Shown here piece by piece: positions 53,519 to 63,990 of a DNA stretch of 64,000 bases (positions within the stretch are counted from its first letter, which is position 1; each line of letters begins with the position of its first letter). A program made the translations under genes and the position numbers. Source of the stretch: Ornithodoros turicata (taxonomy: Eukaryota > Arthropoda > Arachnida > Ixodida > Argasidae); the NCBI RefSeq assembly GCF_037126465.1, contig NC_088204.1, positions 72,477,807-72,541,806 on the forward strand. The letters are read 5' to 3'. Under the pieces are notes generated by a model, which worked only from the letters and a program-made list of their open reading frames with translations, did not search any database and was not told the DNA's origin.

Positions 53519-54346
53519 AAAGAAGATATTCCTAATCAACATGATTAGGATCAAAATTACAAGTTGTATTATAAAAAGTCGAATATTCCTATACGCGAGC
53601 ACCATCATTGCAGTAGTAAGTGGCGATGTGCCGAATTACAAGTGCCGATGATGTAAGTATATTAATCGTGCAGAAGAGAGACCCGGGAAGACAATGGGAC
53701 ACATAGAACAACGACACTGCATTTAGTTAAAGAAGACAATCTTAATCAATACAATTACGATCAAATTACAAGTTTTATTTCAACGAGTCTGAGTCGCAAT
53801 CACTATTATTGCAACACTAATAATTTCCTCATTATCATGTTTCTTAAGTGTTTTAAGAAATTTCGAGCACAACATGGAATCTAAGTTACATATGTTTTGT
53901 TCCAACATTACACATCTTCTTAATAGTCAATTTCTTATTAAGTGAACAGCGCAGGCGTAAGGAAATAAAGAAAAACACAATAAACAGCTACCACTAATAA
54001 CGGGTCAAACCCGCACATCATTCAACACACAAACAGCAGATCCATACAGGAAAATAATAGCGAAACAATCTATCAACACGAGAAACATTACAAATTTAAT
54101 ACCTTCCAACTGTGACTAGCACAGGCTTAATGCTGAAGAAGAGAGGAACACTCTAAGCGGCACGCTCTCGAACACGTAAACAACAGAAGAGAATAATCTA
54201 TCATTTGAACCATCATAAAATCATCTTCGTGGCTTAATCTAATCGAACACTATCGAATTTTCATTCTAACGAACGCTAACCTTACATTGATGAATTGAGA
54301 TAGGCTCTTCGGGTTTTCACCCTTTTCATCAGAGCCCGGAGGCATT
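53519..54346. other. AT-rich intergenic
   Basis: Nothing recognised. Confidence 0.45.
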
Positions 54347-54685
54347 GGCTGCGTTCCAATACCTCGCTCCCGCGAAGCCGTCTGACTAGGCAGCTGAGAC
54401 CCCTTTGCTTGTCACTATTGGAACAGGCTTGCCTAGCCGAGGCTCCATCTCGTTGCTCACACAAAAAATGCGTACGGCGCACGCGCAGCAGGTACTAGCG
54501 TTTCCCGCTGTCAGTCATCCCGGCTGTCAGATGGTCAGGCGTATAACTAGACTGCATCGACGCGCACTAGGCGGTAGCCGACTGAATAGCGGACTTGGCG
54601 AGATTTGGAACGAGACTTAACATGGCGGCACTTCCGGTTAGACCGCTAGGCAGTCGACTAACCGGGGTATTGGAACGCAGCCATT
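54344..54685. mobile_element. MITE with GGCTGCGTTCCAATACC termini
   Basis: The 336-bp element 54347-54682 has 17-bp terminal inverted repeats GGCTGCGTTCCAATACC and ATT on both sides (54344-54346, 54683-54685), a possible 3-bp target duplication. No transposase. The superfamily is uncertain. Confidence 0.8.
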
Positions 54686-54862
54686 ATCTCACTGTCTATA
54701 AGACCAAAGCGAATCAACTGTGCATGCTTTATCACTCCAATGGGTGGGGGTACATCACTATTTCTTCTTTCAGCAAACAGGATGCTCTCAAGGCCACACA
54801 AGATAGTACAAAGGCGACATATTTTATTGTACAATTATCGCAAATAGATCTTGGCATTATTG

Positions 54863-55018
54863 CCCAAGCAGCACAATGTACTGAAAGTCGAGTGCAGTAG
54901 GGGTGGACGGGTAGGTGGAAGACCTTGAACAGACTTGTGAAACTAAACAACATTGATCAGACATATACCGTCCACCCCCATTTCACACGACTTTTTTAGT
55001 ACATTGTGCTGCTTTGGT
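54863..55018. mobile_element. Complete MITE of the CAGCACAATGTACT family
   Basis: CCCAAGCAGCACAATGTACT at the left and AGTACATTGTGCTGCTTTGG at the right, with GTCGAGTGCAGTAGGGGTGG inside and its complement partner CACCCCCATTTCACACGAC. Length about 156 bp. Relatives are at 11310, 13921 and 60374. Confidence 0.85.
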
Positions 55019-55659
55019 GGATTCTGAGGAACAGAACAAGAATTCTATCAAAACAATCAGTAGCCAACAAAAAAATAAGAACAGACATCAATATCAGAGC
55101 AAATCGGTTTTAGACAAGCATTTTCTATGCAAACGAGAAACATCAGCGAAACAATACCCAATCAAAACGAGAAACATAAGCGAAATAATGCTCAATCAAA
55201 ACGAGAAACATTGCAAATTTAATTAGTGTACTTCAAATTTTTCTAATACAGAGAGTTCTAGGCAGATGAAGCACACAGAAACATAATGTCTGAAACGCAA
55301 CTCAAAAATATGAGGCGTTCCCAACTGAGATATTATTTCTCTTAATGTCAATCGAGTGAACAACTGCAAGAAATACATGCCAATAAGTACTTCAGGCAGC
55401 CATTTTCTAAGCAAACGAGAAATATTTAAAAGTTACCTACAGAGGAAATCAACAGACACAACTAATACATAATGCATACATAATTCCCAACTCACATAAT
55501 ATCAATCGAGTGAACAGCTGAAACAAAGTCAAAAATATAATTAATTCATACAAATCATTTCTAAGCAAGCAGCGTGAATACATCACAGGATCTGTACAGA
55601 AACTTGTCTTTTTCAAGCTGGATCAACTAGTGGGGGTTTCAGTAAACATATCCCCCCGT
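55019..55659. other. AT-rich intergenic
   Basis: Short repeated motifs AAAACGAGAAACAT and AATCGAGTGAACA occur, but no gene. Confidence 0.45.
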
Positions 55660-55791
55660 TCAAAATGGACAAGCAAGCCACACCCTTCTGTTCTACCTGC
55701 AAAATTGAGGCAGACGTTCAACACCTTGTTCAAAACTGCCGCCGTTCCAAGTCCTTCCGCGACAACGTGGCAACGTGGAATTACCATGTGC
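55660..55791 (+). mobile_element. Retrotransposon zinc-knuckle fragment
   Basis: In frame: ATPFCSTCKIEADVQHLVQNC with C-x2-C-x8-H-x4-C, as at the C-terminus of LINE polymerases. No continuation on either side. Confidence 0.55.
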
Positions 55792-55964
55792 ACGTTTGAG
55801 CGGATGGCGTCAGAAGGTCACGTGGCACGTGATGCCTCCCGTCAGGGTGTCCTCAGACACCTCTGAAAGGCCAGTGCAAAGCCAGTCAAGTGTATAAGGG
55901 GGGAAAAAATAGCAGGAGCTCTTTGTCTGCACGTATAGCATATGTTTGTAAGTCCAAGGCCCAT

Positions 55965-56012
55965 GGCCCAAGAAGGCCGAAACAGCTGTCCAGTACTGGC
56001 ATGGCGACGTTT
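55965..56012 (+). ncRNA. Partial hammerhead (5' core lost)
   Basis: Identical to 56199-56246 from stem II through GAAAC to GGCGACGTTT, but CTGATGA is replaced by unrelated sequence (AAGGCCCAT), so it cannot form the catalytic core. Confidence 0.7.
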
Positions 56013-56169
56013 GACTTTCAAACATATGCTATATGTGCAGCCAAAGAGCTCCTGCTATTTTATCCCCCTTATGCACTTGACTGGCTTTGCACTGGGCTTT
56101 CAGAGGTGTCTTAGGACACCCTGACGGGAGGCATCACGTGCCACGTGACCTTCTGACGCCATCCGCTCA

Positions 56170-56245
56170 AACGTTGCCTGCCTGCGTACGGCTGATGAGG
56201 CCCAAGAAGGCCGAAACAGCTGTCCAGTACTGGCATGGCGACGTT
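56170..56245 (+). ncRNA. Hammerhead ribozyme, Penelope-like type
   Basis: Conserved core CTGATGA (56192-56198), stem II GGCC/GGCC with loop CAAGAA (56199-56212), GAAAC (56213-56217), minimal helix III CAG/CTG, and cleavage triplet GTC (56222-56224). Stem I is long: AACGTTGCC pairs with GGCGACGTT, TGCC with GGCA, GTAC with GTAC, and the closing G with C, with internal loops between. Cleavage would follow C56224. The loopless palindromic helix III suggests action as a dimer, as known for Penelope-like hammerheads. All invariant core bases are present. Confidence 0.85.
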
Positions 56246-56248
56246 TAA

Positions 56249-56257
56249 CCTACATAC

Positions 56258-56325
<68 letters not shown>

Positions 56326-56326
56326 T
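56249..56326. repeat. CATA/TA microsatellite
   Basis: (CATA)n for about 20 bp followed by (TA)n for about 55 bp, directly 3' of the hammerhead unit. Confidence 0.97.
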
Positions 56327-57489
56327 CATAGAGCGATGCGACAGCACCAGTGGACACGTGTTTCGCCGTGTTTGGGGCTCGTCAGCTCTGGGTAGCTGCG
56401 CATCGTTCGGAATTGGCAAACCAGGGGTCGCTCAGCGAGCGATATACTCCTTGGAGGGTGACTGAGCACTCCTCAGTACCACAGTGCAACGAAGATAAGA
56501 CATGCGGCCACGTGCTTCATGACGTTCTGATACCTTTGGCTTCAGCTAGGCAGACGTGACGGCAGCAATTGTCACATGATTTCGTCACAAAGAACTGCGG
56601 ATGCTAGTAAACGATCAGTTCGCAAACCAAAGTAGTGCTTGTCAAAATATGTTCACTCTAAAAATAGTGAAAATAGTCAAGCATGCACACACCGTCACAC
56701 ACGAGACATGTTGGACTAGTTCGACGAGAACCCGCATGGTTCGCAGCGAGCGCATAGCGCCGGAGCTCAGGAGGTTGGCCTCAGAAAAGGGGCACCAGGC
56801 GTTCTCTGTATTGGATATGGCGGTATGAACAGCAGTCTTTCTAGCCCACCGTAGTTTCCCTACGAACGCTACGCCATGTGAAGCAAGTGGTCGAGGCGAT
56901 GCAGCAGTGGACGCTTCCTGAAACGGTTGTCTCACACCTTTCTCTTACAACCGTGTTGCGGTGATGGTAAGCTCGTTTTCATGTAGCAAAATTACTGTCG
57001 ATGAACCGGTTAAACCAGGACCGAAAAAAGTAACGGTTCCAATTTCTGCAAGTACCCTGACCGCTTTTTTTTTCTTTTTCGTTTCTTCTGAGCCGAACAC
57101 GAACCGGACCGAAAAAAATACGAGTTCCGATCCTTGCCCCTCACACCAGATGCAAGGCCTACGAGTTGTTGCTGAGTTCCTCTCCAGCATTGCACTAATG
57201 AACAGGGGCGGATCCAGACCCTCGGTTTGGGGGGAGAGGGCGGTTGCTTTGTCGGAGCGCATAGTGGGGGAGGGGGAGAGGGAAATTCAATGTATAAACT
57301 GACGTTTTTGACTCCCCTAGATCTTAACTTTCGGCCGTCGTCATTCCTTCATCTGTTATCACATCATCTCATTTCGATGCTGCCAACATAAGTGAGAACA
57401 ACAACGGCAAGCCGGATTTCGTCGCCGCCACCACCACCTACAGGGTCGTCACCATTGCCTTCGTCTACTTTCTCCAAACTACGGACCTT
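56327..57489. other. Intergenic with hAT-like remnant
   Basis: No gene supported. 56990-57140 carries GAACCGGTTAAACC, GAACCGGACCGAAAA and similar motifs resembling the subterminal repeats of the hAT element at 52266-53510, probably a decayed copy. Confidence 0.45.
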
Positions 57490-58036
57490 ACAATAGAGCG
57501 GAACGCGGGTGCGGGTATACCCGCGGGTACCCGCAGTTACCCGCACATCGTCACGATCTGCGGGTAGGAATTCGCGATCGCTGCGGGTAGCGGGTAAAAT
57601 GCGGGTGTATACCAGCAATGTGACCGCGCGTAACGCGGGTATACCCGTATTACCCGCACTCCATGGCCAACTAAGTGATCCCCCTCTGTCTCACGCGAGC
57701 TCAGCAGTGCCCTATGTCGTTAGCCGTATAAATCCATGTGCCAGACTGCTGCAGGCAAGTGCTGGTGGGCGAGTTCGATTATTAATGCAGACATATCTGG
57801 CTCTTTGTTGAATTGCAGTTTTACTGGCATACGATTCAAGCCGTCCGAGACATGTAGCCAACACTAAGAATTTCCATTGTTTTAAAATAGAAACAGCGGT
57901 AAAGTGGACGAGGAACACTTCCCCCTGCGGGTCCCAATGCGGGTATGAGGCTATACAGACAGCACTGCGGGTGCGTTTCACACACGTGCGGGTACTGTGC
58001 TGGTCCAAGTTTGCTTACCCGCACTCATCAACACCC
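57490..58036. mobile_element. Probable hAT-like end with ACCCGC subterminal repeats
   Basis: Many (T)ACCCGC / GCGGGTA motifs in both orientations occur at 57500-57665 and 57925-58025. The right end CATCAACACCCTG (58024-58036) looks like a hAT terminus (complement of CAGGGTGTTGATG). No matching left terminus was found, so the element is truncated on the left. Confidence 0.45.
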
Positions 58037-58059
58037 TGTGATCGTGTGTGTGATTTATC

Positions 58060-58160
58060 TTGCTTTTCTCCTTTTCTTGGGGGGTGGGGGGAATAGCAAG
58101 CCGAGCTCTGTTTGGCTGACCTTTCCTTTTTCTCTAATAAACTTTCATATGCACCCCCTC
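58060..58160 (+). mobile_element. LINE 3' UTR fragment
   Basis: GGAATAGCAAGCCGAGCTCTG...GGCTGACCTTTCC, then CTAATAAACTTTC, matches the 3' end of the LINE at 39340-40160 (minus) and 60700-61080 (minus). Confidence 0.6.
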
Positions 58161-58700
58161 CCCCAATTCGTTGACCCGAAACTCTTACCGCGTGAAGGCG
58201 ATTGGCGTTCATCTTTTCTTTCTTTTTTTTTTCGTACTAAGGAAGCACTTTCTTGAGACGCCCACAATCAGAAAAATATAGAAAAATACCGCGCGCTAAT
58301 CAACAGTACAAACTGTTACGAGCCGAGGGTTGACAGGACGCTCACCAGTGTGCATACCCTCCTTTCAACGATCCACAATGAGGTGGTCTTGATCTTTAGT
58401 ACAAGAAGTGCGAACAAGACCAAACTCTCAAGTATTTTAATTCAATTATGTCGTCGTTCGTCTCAAGTATTGTAACGCGTTTCCCTGAGAATTCAAACAA
58501 TCGGAGTGCTTTACGAGGTCCTCCAAGCTTCTGTAAAGTATTGGACGAGTAGCGAAGTTTGCAGTTTTACAGCAGCCACGTTATTCGGAACATAGCGGAG
58601 CAGTTTCCTGCGAAAATTTGCACGGTAATCACAGTAACGGCGACAGAATATGTTGCGACGGAACACTGCCGAAGCAAGGATGTCATAACTAATAAACCTG
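58161..58700. other. 3' flank of TRAF H
   Basis: No gene; likely includes the 3' UTR of TRAF H, although the family poly(A) context is not conserved here. Confidence 0.4.
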
Positions 58701-60098
58701 TTAGAAAATCATTCTTACAGCAACAGTGAATGAGTCATTATGTACAAAGCCTTTGCTAACGGCATCTTTCATTTTGCAGAGTCGGCGACTGCCAATGCCT
58801 TTGTTGGTATCTCTTAGCGGCTTTGTGAAGAAATCGCTGTACTTTTCTACATATTTTAAGACGTCAACGTGATGCTCAATATTCTCTGTCTCATCAGTTG
58901 GGTGGACCAACATGATGGTATAAGGCAGTGTAAAGGGCCATTTCAAGGACGAATCTTTCAAACTCTGACAAATACATAGAAAAACGCCGATGTACAATTC
59001 CCCATCCCATGTCCTAATTTCTACCAGCAGTTTAGCGGAGTAGCCAAACAACTGAAACACATCAGAGGTACGGTCTACTGGCGATTCCTTCTCAATGTTG
59101 GCAAAGCCCTGAATGTTAAAATAGGCAACATTGTTCATCAAACGTGTAACTGATTGCAGCTCACGCAACATTTCTTCAGCAGAACGAGGCTTCTTGCAAC
59201 TTTCAAGCACAAATTTCAAGTTCCCCTTAACATCGTTCGCAGCGTCTTCAACCTCGGATGTACTTTGACCAGGTGAGCCCCGCAGAGCTCTAGCCTCATC
59301 GGCGTTATCCCGTTCGGGCGACGTATGACTAATAACGACATCTGCAGACGACACTGCACTCGCCGAAATAATATCTAGCACCACGCGTTTCCCGGTGTCA
59401 ACGCACTTCGTGAGTTCCTCAATCTGACGCGTCATGTCACCGGATGTTTGTTCCAGCAGGTCAGTAAGTCTACGTAATGCCTGCCCATTCGCAGATAGGC
59501 CTTGCTTTGCACCGTCGATGCTCACAACGTGAACGTTGAGCTGTGTCTCAATCGCGCATAGTCTCTCCATGACAGTATCCAGGGCAACGTCCATCTTCCT
59601 TTCGAAGTTGAATATATTTGTGGTAACTTGGCTCTCGCTGTCCCTTGACGAACTCGCAGGCTTACATCGCTGTTCAGCATAATGATGTACGATGTCCCTG
59701 CGTAAGATGGCAACGTGGCACCTGTTACATGTTGCAACGTGGAAAGCACAATCCTTCAAAAAATGAGTTTTCACTTCGTCTAGAATCCCAACATAGTCGC
59801 ATCCGTGACGAGAGTTGCAACAGCGCATCTTCTGTTTCTCGAGGTGGCTTGGTTTGAAGGTAAGTACTTGTACCTCATCTTCTTGAACTGTTCCGCCGTC
59901 CAGGGGACACAGTCGATTGCCTTGCAGGAGTGACTTGTAGCAGTGGCTGCACAAAGCGTGGGAGCATTCCAGGAAGAACGTTTCTGTGGGAACCACGTGA
60001 CATAAAGAACAGGACCGCACCGAAGGAAGGTCAACAAATTCAACGGGACGCCAATCCATCGCGTCCGAAAATCCACTCATGTGCTCGTACTTTGGCAT
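58701..60098 (-). CDS. TRAF-like RING/zinc-finger/TRAF-C protein (copy H)
   Basis: A single-exon protein of about 465 residues from MPKYEHMSGFSDAMDWRP. The frame is open 24 codons further to an ATG at 60170, but that extension has no match in paralogues. The RING lies at about 30-67 (CSLCHVVPTETF...CSHALCSHC...CPLD). Zinc fingers lie at about 93-148 (CCNSRHGCDYVG...C, CNRCHVAILRRDIVHHYAEQRC). The linker has a heptad-like segment and acidic stretch. TRAF-C has FGYSAKLLV, LKWPFTLPYTIMLVHP and KGFVHNDSFTVAVRM. It is the intact relative of pseudogene E. No lesions are seen. The promoter block of A/C/F is not found upstream. Confidence 0.9.
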   Translation of the reverse strand: MPKYEHMSGFSDAMDWRPVEFVDLPSVRSCSLCHVVPTETFFLECSHALCSHCYKSLLQGNRLCPLDGGTVQEDEVQVLTFKPSHLEKQKMRCCNSRHGCDYVGILDEVKTHFLKDCAFHVATCNRCHVAILRRDIVHHYAEQRCKPASSSRDSESQVTTNIFNFERKMDVALDTVMERLCAIETQLNVHVVSIDGAKQGLSANGQALRRLTDLLEQTSGDMTRQIEELTKCVDTGKRVVLDIISASAVSSADVVISHTSPERDNADEARALRGSPGQSTSEVEDAANDVKGNLKFVLESCKKPRSAEEMLRELQSVTRLMNNVAYFNIQGFANIEKESPVDRTSDVFQLFGYSAKLLVEIRTWDGELYIGVFLCICQSLKDSSLKWPFTLPYTIMLVHPTDETENIEHHVDVLKYVEKYSDFFTKPLRDTNKGIGSRRLCKMKDAVSKGFVHNDSFTVAVRMIF

Positions 60099-60373
60099 GT
60101 TGCAAGTTGAAGCGACCACCGTCGAAGTAGAGCCCGATGCTATGCGAAAGGTGCTACACACCCGTTCCAAATACCACCTTGGCGCGAACGACAGAGTTCT
60201 GTGCCAGACAGTGCGTTCGAAACGATGGTGCTGACACCAGTCGACACCCTGCTGAGAGATTACAATGCTCCGTGTGCTTATCTCTTGCTAGATCATTTGC
60301 CTCATGCGGCTATCCTTTCCCTTCTGTGTTCTCTTTTTTTATCAGCATTAAACATGCCTCCCCCCTCACACAC

Positions 60374-60528
60374 ACCCCAAGCAGCACATTGTACTAAAAA
60401 TCGAATGCAATAGGGGTGGACGGTACGTGTCTTATCAGTGTTCCTTAGTTTCAAGAGTCTGTTCAAGGTCTTCCCCCTACCAGTCCACCCCTATTGCACT
60501 CAACTTTCAGTACATTGTGCTGCCTGGG
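60374..60528. mobile_element. Complete MITE of the CAGCACAATGTACT family
   Basis: CCCCAAGCAGCACATTGTACT at the left and the inverted CAGTACATTGTGCTGCCTGGG at the right; inner GCAATAGGGGTGGACGG / CCACCCCTATTGCACTC. It is the best reference copy of the family in the window (about 155 bp). Confidence 0.88.
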
Positions 60529-60699
60529 ACACACACACGCATGTGCGTAAGCGATAATAATGGTGACAGATAAAAAGAAAAACCTTGGGGATATGCTTTT
60601 ACGGTTTGCATGGCTGCTCGTAGACAACAGAGTATGTAAATTGCTCACTGAAAACAACAACGTAACTACTGCGAAGAATGGATACGGGGTGTGGCATAC
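60529..60699. other. Short intergenic
   Basis: Nothing recognised. Confidence 0.4.
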
Positions 60700-61080
60700 T
60701 TATTAGAACTAAGAAAAAAAGGGAGGAAATGTCAGCACTGGACGTCGGCTTACTATTCCGCAAACAAAAAAGAAAAATACATGAAATAATAATTAAATAA
60801 ATAAAAACAAAATCATTAAAAAATAAAGGATAAACTAACAAACGATGAAAGAAGCATGAGCTAGATTAAAGACGAAGATGACTTTAAAAAATCCGTACGG
60901 ATCGTAGCATGTGCTCGTGATAGATCATAAAGTGTGGTTCGGGAAGGTTGGTATAGTGTGGGCAATGAAGAAGAGTGTGCTCTAGAACTAGATCTTCCAG
61001 GTCACTGCAGTGAGAGGATCTGGGTGAGTCAACTTGTCTCAACCGGTAACGCCACTAATCTGTAAAAGCCACATTGAGTG
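60700..61080 (-). mobile_element. LINE 3' end (same family as 39340-40160)
   Basis: On the minus strand: CSDLEDLVLEHTLLHCPHY (zinc knuckle C...H-x4-C), a frame break, then the 3' UTR with GGAATAGTAAGCCGACGTCC and AGTGCTGACATTTCCTCCC near 60712-60760. AT-rich remnants (AATTAAATAAATAAAAAC) are also present. 5'-truncated. Confidence 0.7.
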
Positions 61081-61940
61081 GATCCGACGAATTAATGCAG
61101 CGTCTTGCCGAGAGGTGGTCCGGAAAGCGAGCGTTGGATCAACTCTTCTAAGCATAGATGTGGCGGAGAATGTCATTGGTTCATTGGCGAATGGGTCCGT
61201 TGACAAACTGCGCAGGCACACCGAAGGTACATTCTGAGGCTATCGTGTTTCTATAAATTAGATATGACGGGCATAGTAGTGTGTGTTGACCACGAAGACA
61301 TCATGAGAACCACAGGAGTTCTTGAGGCTCTTCTTTCGCCTGTGACCTCCGTACTCGGGATCCCGACAGTCGTAAACTATAAAACACGTGGGTAAGTGAT
61401 GCTTCTTGCTTCATTGATCTAGCGCAGTGGACAAACTGAGTGCCATCCCGTTAATAACCAATATCAAACAGCAACAACCCTTTTCGCGGTGCGACTACCA
61501 GGTCCGATAACGCTGGACATATAGGCACCCTGATTACACTTCCATTAATGATCAAACGTTGATTATGATTAAAGCTTTAAAGTTCCACACATTCTCTGAC
61601 TGCCCTTGTGTTACTTTTGTCGTCTACGTCATCTCTCTGTCATCATATGCCGACCACTCCTGCTCGCCTCTTCATTAGAGAGTTATCGACTGTTACAGTG
61701 GTAGCAATTTCCTAGCATTAGTTAATGCAAGAGAAACTGCACGAGTACAGAGCCCAATGATAAGGCCACGAGCGTTCATGAACCTTGGGAAGCCGATCGT
61801 TTTCCTCTCCCTTTTCTTTTGCTGAGGGTCACGCGGACCGCATGCAGTCGATGCCCCAAAAAGTTAGTGAAATGCTGCAAGCAGAATGACAACAGAAATG
61901 AGCTCTCATAAGGCAATGAATCAACGCGTCACTTAGGAGC
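61081..61940. other. Intergenic
   Basis: Nothing recognised. Confidence 0.45.
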
Positions 61941-62110
61941 AGTCCTGTGAAAAGCTACTTTGAAAAGTAACTAGTCATAGTTACAATTACCCGAACCAAA
62001 AAGTAGTTAAGTTATAGCTCCAGTGACATCGCGAAAATAGTAACTAGTTGTGTTACGGTTACTAGTTACAGTTACAAATTACAGTTACTTTCAGAAAATT
62101 TAGTATCAAC
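61941..62110. mobile_element. hAT-like fragment with AGTAACTAGT repeats
   Basis: It starts CAGTCCTGTGAAAAG, then repeated AAGTAACTAGT, AGTTACAATTAC, GGTTACTAGTTACAGTTAC, the usual subterminal motif pattern of a widespread hAT group. No right end is found before the 1.4-kb duplication at 62237. Confidence 0.5.
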
Positions 62111-62236
62111 TTTTATCGCAGAATTACTTTGATTACACATATTATCTGTGCATATTGCACTTACGGAGCAGCTGCTGCTCGAAGTTCGCATCACTGAGTT
62201 TGCCTCTCTTCATTGCGAAAATATCCCGGCCCACTT

Positions 62237-63677
62237 TTGAAAGCATGCAAGATGATGCATTTTGCGTCGTGGTCCTCAGAGAAAGAAGGAAAATCAATTT
62301 CATAAGAAGTGAAGCTTTGCACAAGGACAAGCGTGGTCTTACTTGGTTGAGACATCAGGCCCAGTAAAAGGGCTTTCATCTTCCTACTTGAAAGTGGGAA
62401 ACACGGAAAGTTGACGGTAGTCCAGTAGCCTGTGCTACGGAGTAGCTAACGGACGTTCCTCGGTTTCATCTTCAAGTGTTGTTGAGGAATTCTACATCTA
62501 AATACACACAATACGTTCATTCCACCCATATCATGCAACCATCTAGGCTGAGAAACAACAGGAGGCGTATCATTATTCCTGGGTACAGAGACAACGCGAA
62601 GGAAGGTCCAGCAACCGGTATTCCACAACTGGAAGCATCTGGAAGAAAGTAAAGTACTATTTATGACGTTTCTAACGTCGGCATACTTGTGCGAGAAGAA
62701 CACCAGATGCATCTCAGAGCATGTAGGATCAGAAAGTGACTGGATGCTACTGAGTGCTTGCGCGACATCAAAATTCCTCGATAACTTCTAAAATGCATTT
62801 TATGTCTTCGCAGTATCATTTCAACTTGAAACGTAAAGTGCCTTAGAACAAGGTTCACCCTATGATGTATTTCTCTCTTTTATCTTTTTTTTCTTTCTTT
62901 TTCAAACTTGCGTTGCTTGGTGTCAGTAACAATTGCCGATCACCCCTGGGACATTCTAGACCAATTTATTGAATATACGCGTAGATGGACCACGCCAGGG
63001 TGACCCAGGGTACTTCGCGCGAAAGAGCTCAACTTGACCCCGCGATTCCTCTGCGCTGCATTTAAAGGGACGAGCAGATTTATCTGCTACATTTTCTAAA
63101 CGAGACCAGTGCATCCGTTTTTGGCGCTGTACATCCGGTGGCGTGATGCAAATTTTCTGTGTCTGTATAAAAGCGACAAAAAGACTCAAGAGCATGCTCT
63201 TGTCAGCGTATGTCACCTGCTGCATTTACGAGTTCTTTTATCTGTTCCGCATTGCGACCTGAACGTTTTAATTGCGTAAGAAGCTTCTACCAATAAGCAC
63301 AATGGTCATTGCTGTAAGGAAGGTCCGAGTTGCAAAAATGGCTTTGTTATGGATGTAGTGGATGTATTTGTAGTGTACGCTGGGAACAATACACTGTCGA
63401 GGCTGTGCCACAGTGCATGGCCTGGCCACAAGGCACTAACGGCTGTGTCACGACACACCTGGGCGTAGTACAATCTGACCGATAAAGTCAGGTTCAATGA
63501 ACTACGTTGCGTCATAAACTACGTCACGACCTAGGTCAATAAGCTACGTAGCGAGTTAAGCTTCCCTGCCCATCAGTCTCTTCCGCGTTCCATGGAGTGC
63601 CTTATCAACCGGACCTGGCGGAATGTTACCTATACTGCTCGGCTGCTTCACAAGATAGGGAAGGAGGACTTGCCTAA
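62237..63677. repeat. 1.4-kb duplicated segment, copy 2
   Basis: Matches 50114-51558. It breaks at GACTTGCCTAA, in the middle of the LINE coding sequence present in copy 1, and is joined to unrelated repeated sequence. The left border joins CCCGGCCCACTT with no obvious target duplication. Confidence 0.9.
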
Positions 63678-63990
63678 GGGTACATTTATGCTGCAGCATC
63701 GCTGCTGGCACATGGCACACTGCTGTTTGGCGATGACGAAACAAACACATGTATCTCTGTGGGCGCGTTCATGCTGCAGCATCGCTTCTTGCCAAAGATG
63801 CACTCCATGATCATCGCCACAACAATGCTGCCAAACATGTTTGAACATGCCCGGGGACTACCTGACTTCTGGCGATGACAGGTCAAACACGGAGCTTTCT
63901 GTTGGTGCATTTACCCTGCAGCCTGGCTGCTCGCTTATCCTCGCCGCTGCTTGCCGCTCTGCTCGCTGCACCTAGGAATGTAAACATGTT
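63678..63990. repeat. Diverged tandem repeat with CTGCAGCATCGCT motif
   Basis: TTYATGCTGCAGCATCGCT occurs at about 63686 and 63767, with a weaker third copy (TTTACCCTGCAGCCTGGCT) at about 63908. GGCGATGAC..CAAACAC occurs at about 63729 and 63871. Unit spacing is irregular (about 80-90 and 140 bp). The array may continue beyond the window. Confidence 0.55.

Larger units (their letters stand above)
55792..56246. mobile_element. Penelope-like palindromic terminal unit
   Basis: Inverted arms 55792-55948 and 56019-56174 (about 157 bp, few mismatches) enclose a spacer with GGCCCAAGAAGGCCGAAAC. The same ~48-bp motif recurs 234 bp later, at 56199-56246, this time preceded by CTGATGA and thus as a full hammerhead ribozyme. 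Tandem hammerheads about 200-250 bp apart are typical of Penelope-like element terminal repeats. No reverse transcriptase is left here. Confidence 0.7.

Noticed and set aside
56111..56465. Frames with long IYIYIY runs
   Set aside because: Translation of the TA microsatellite.
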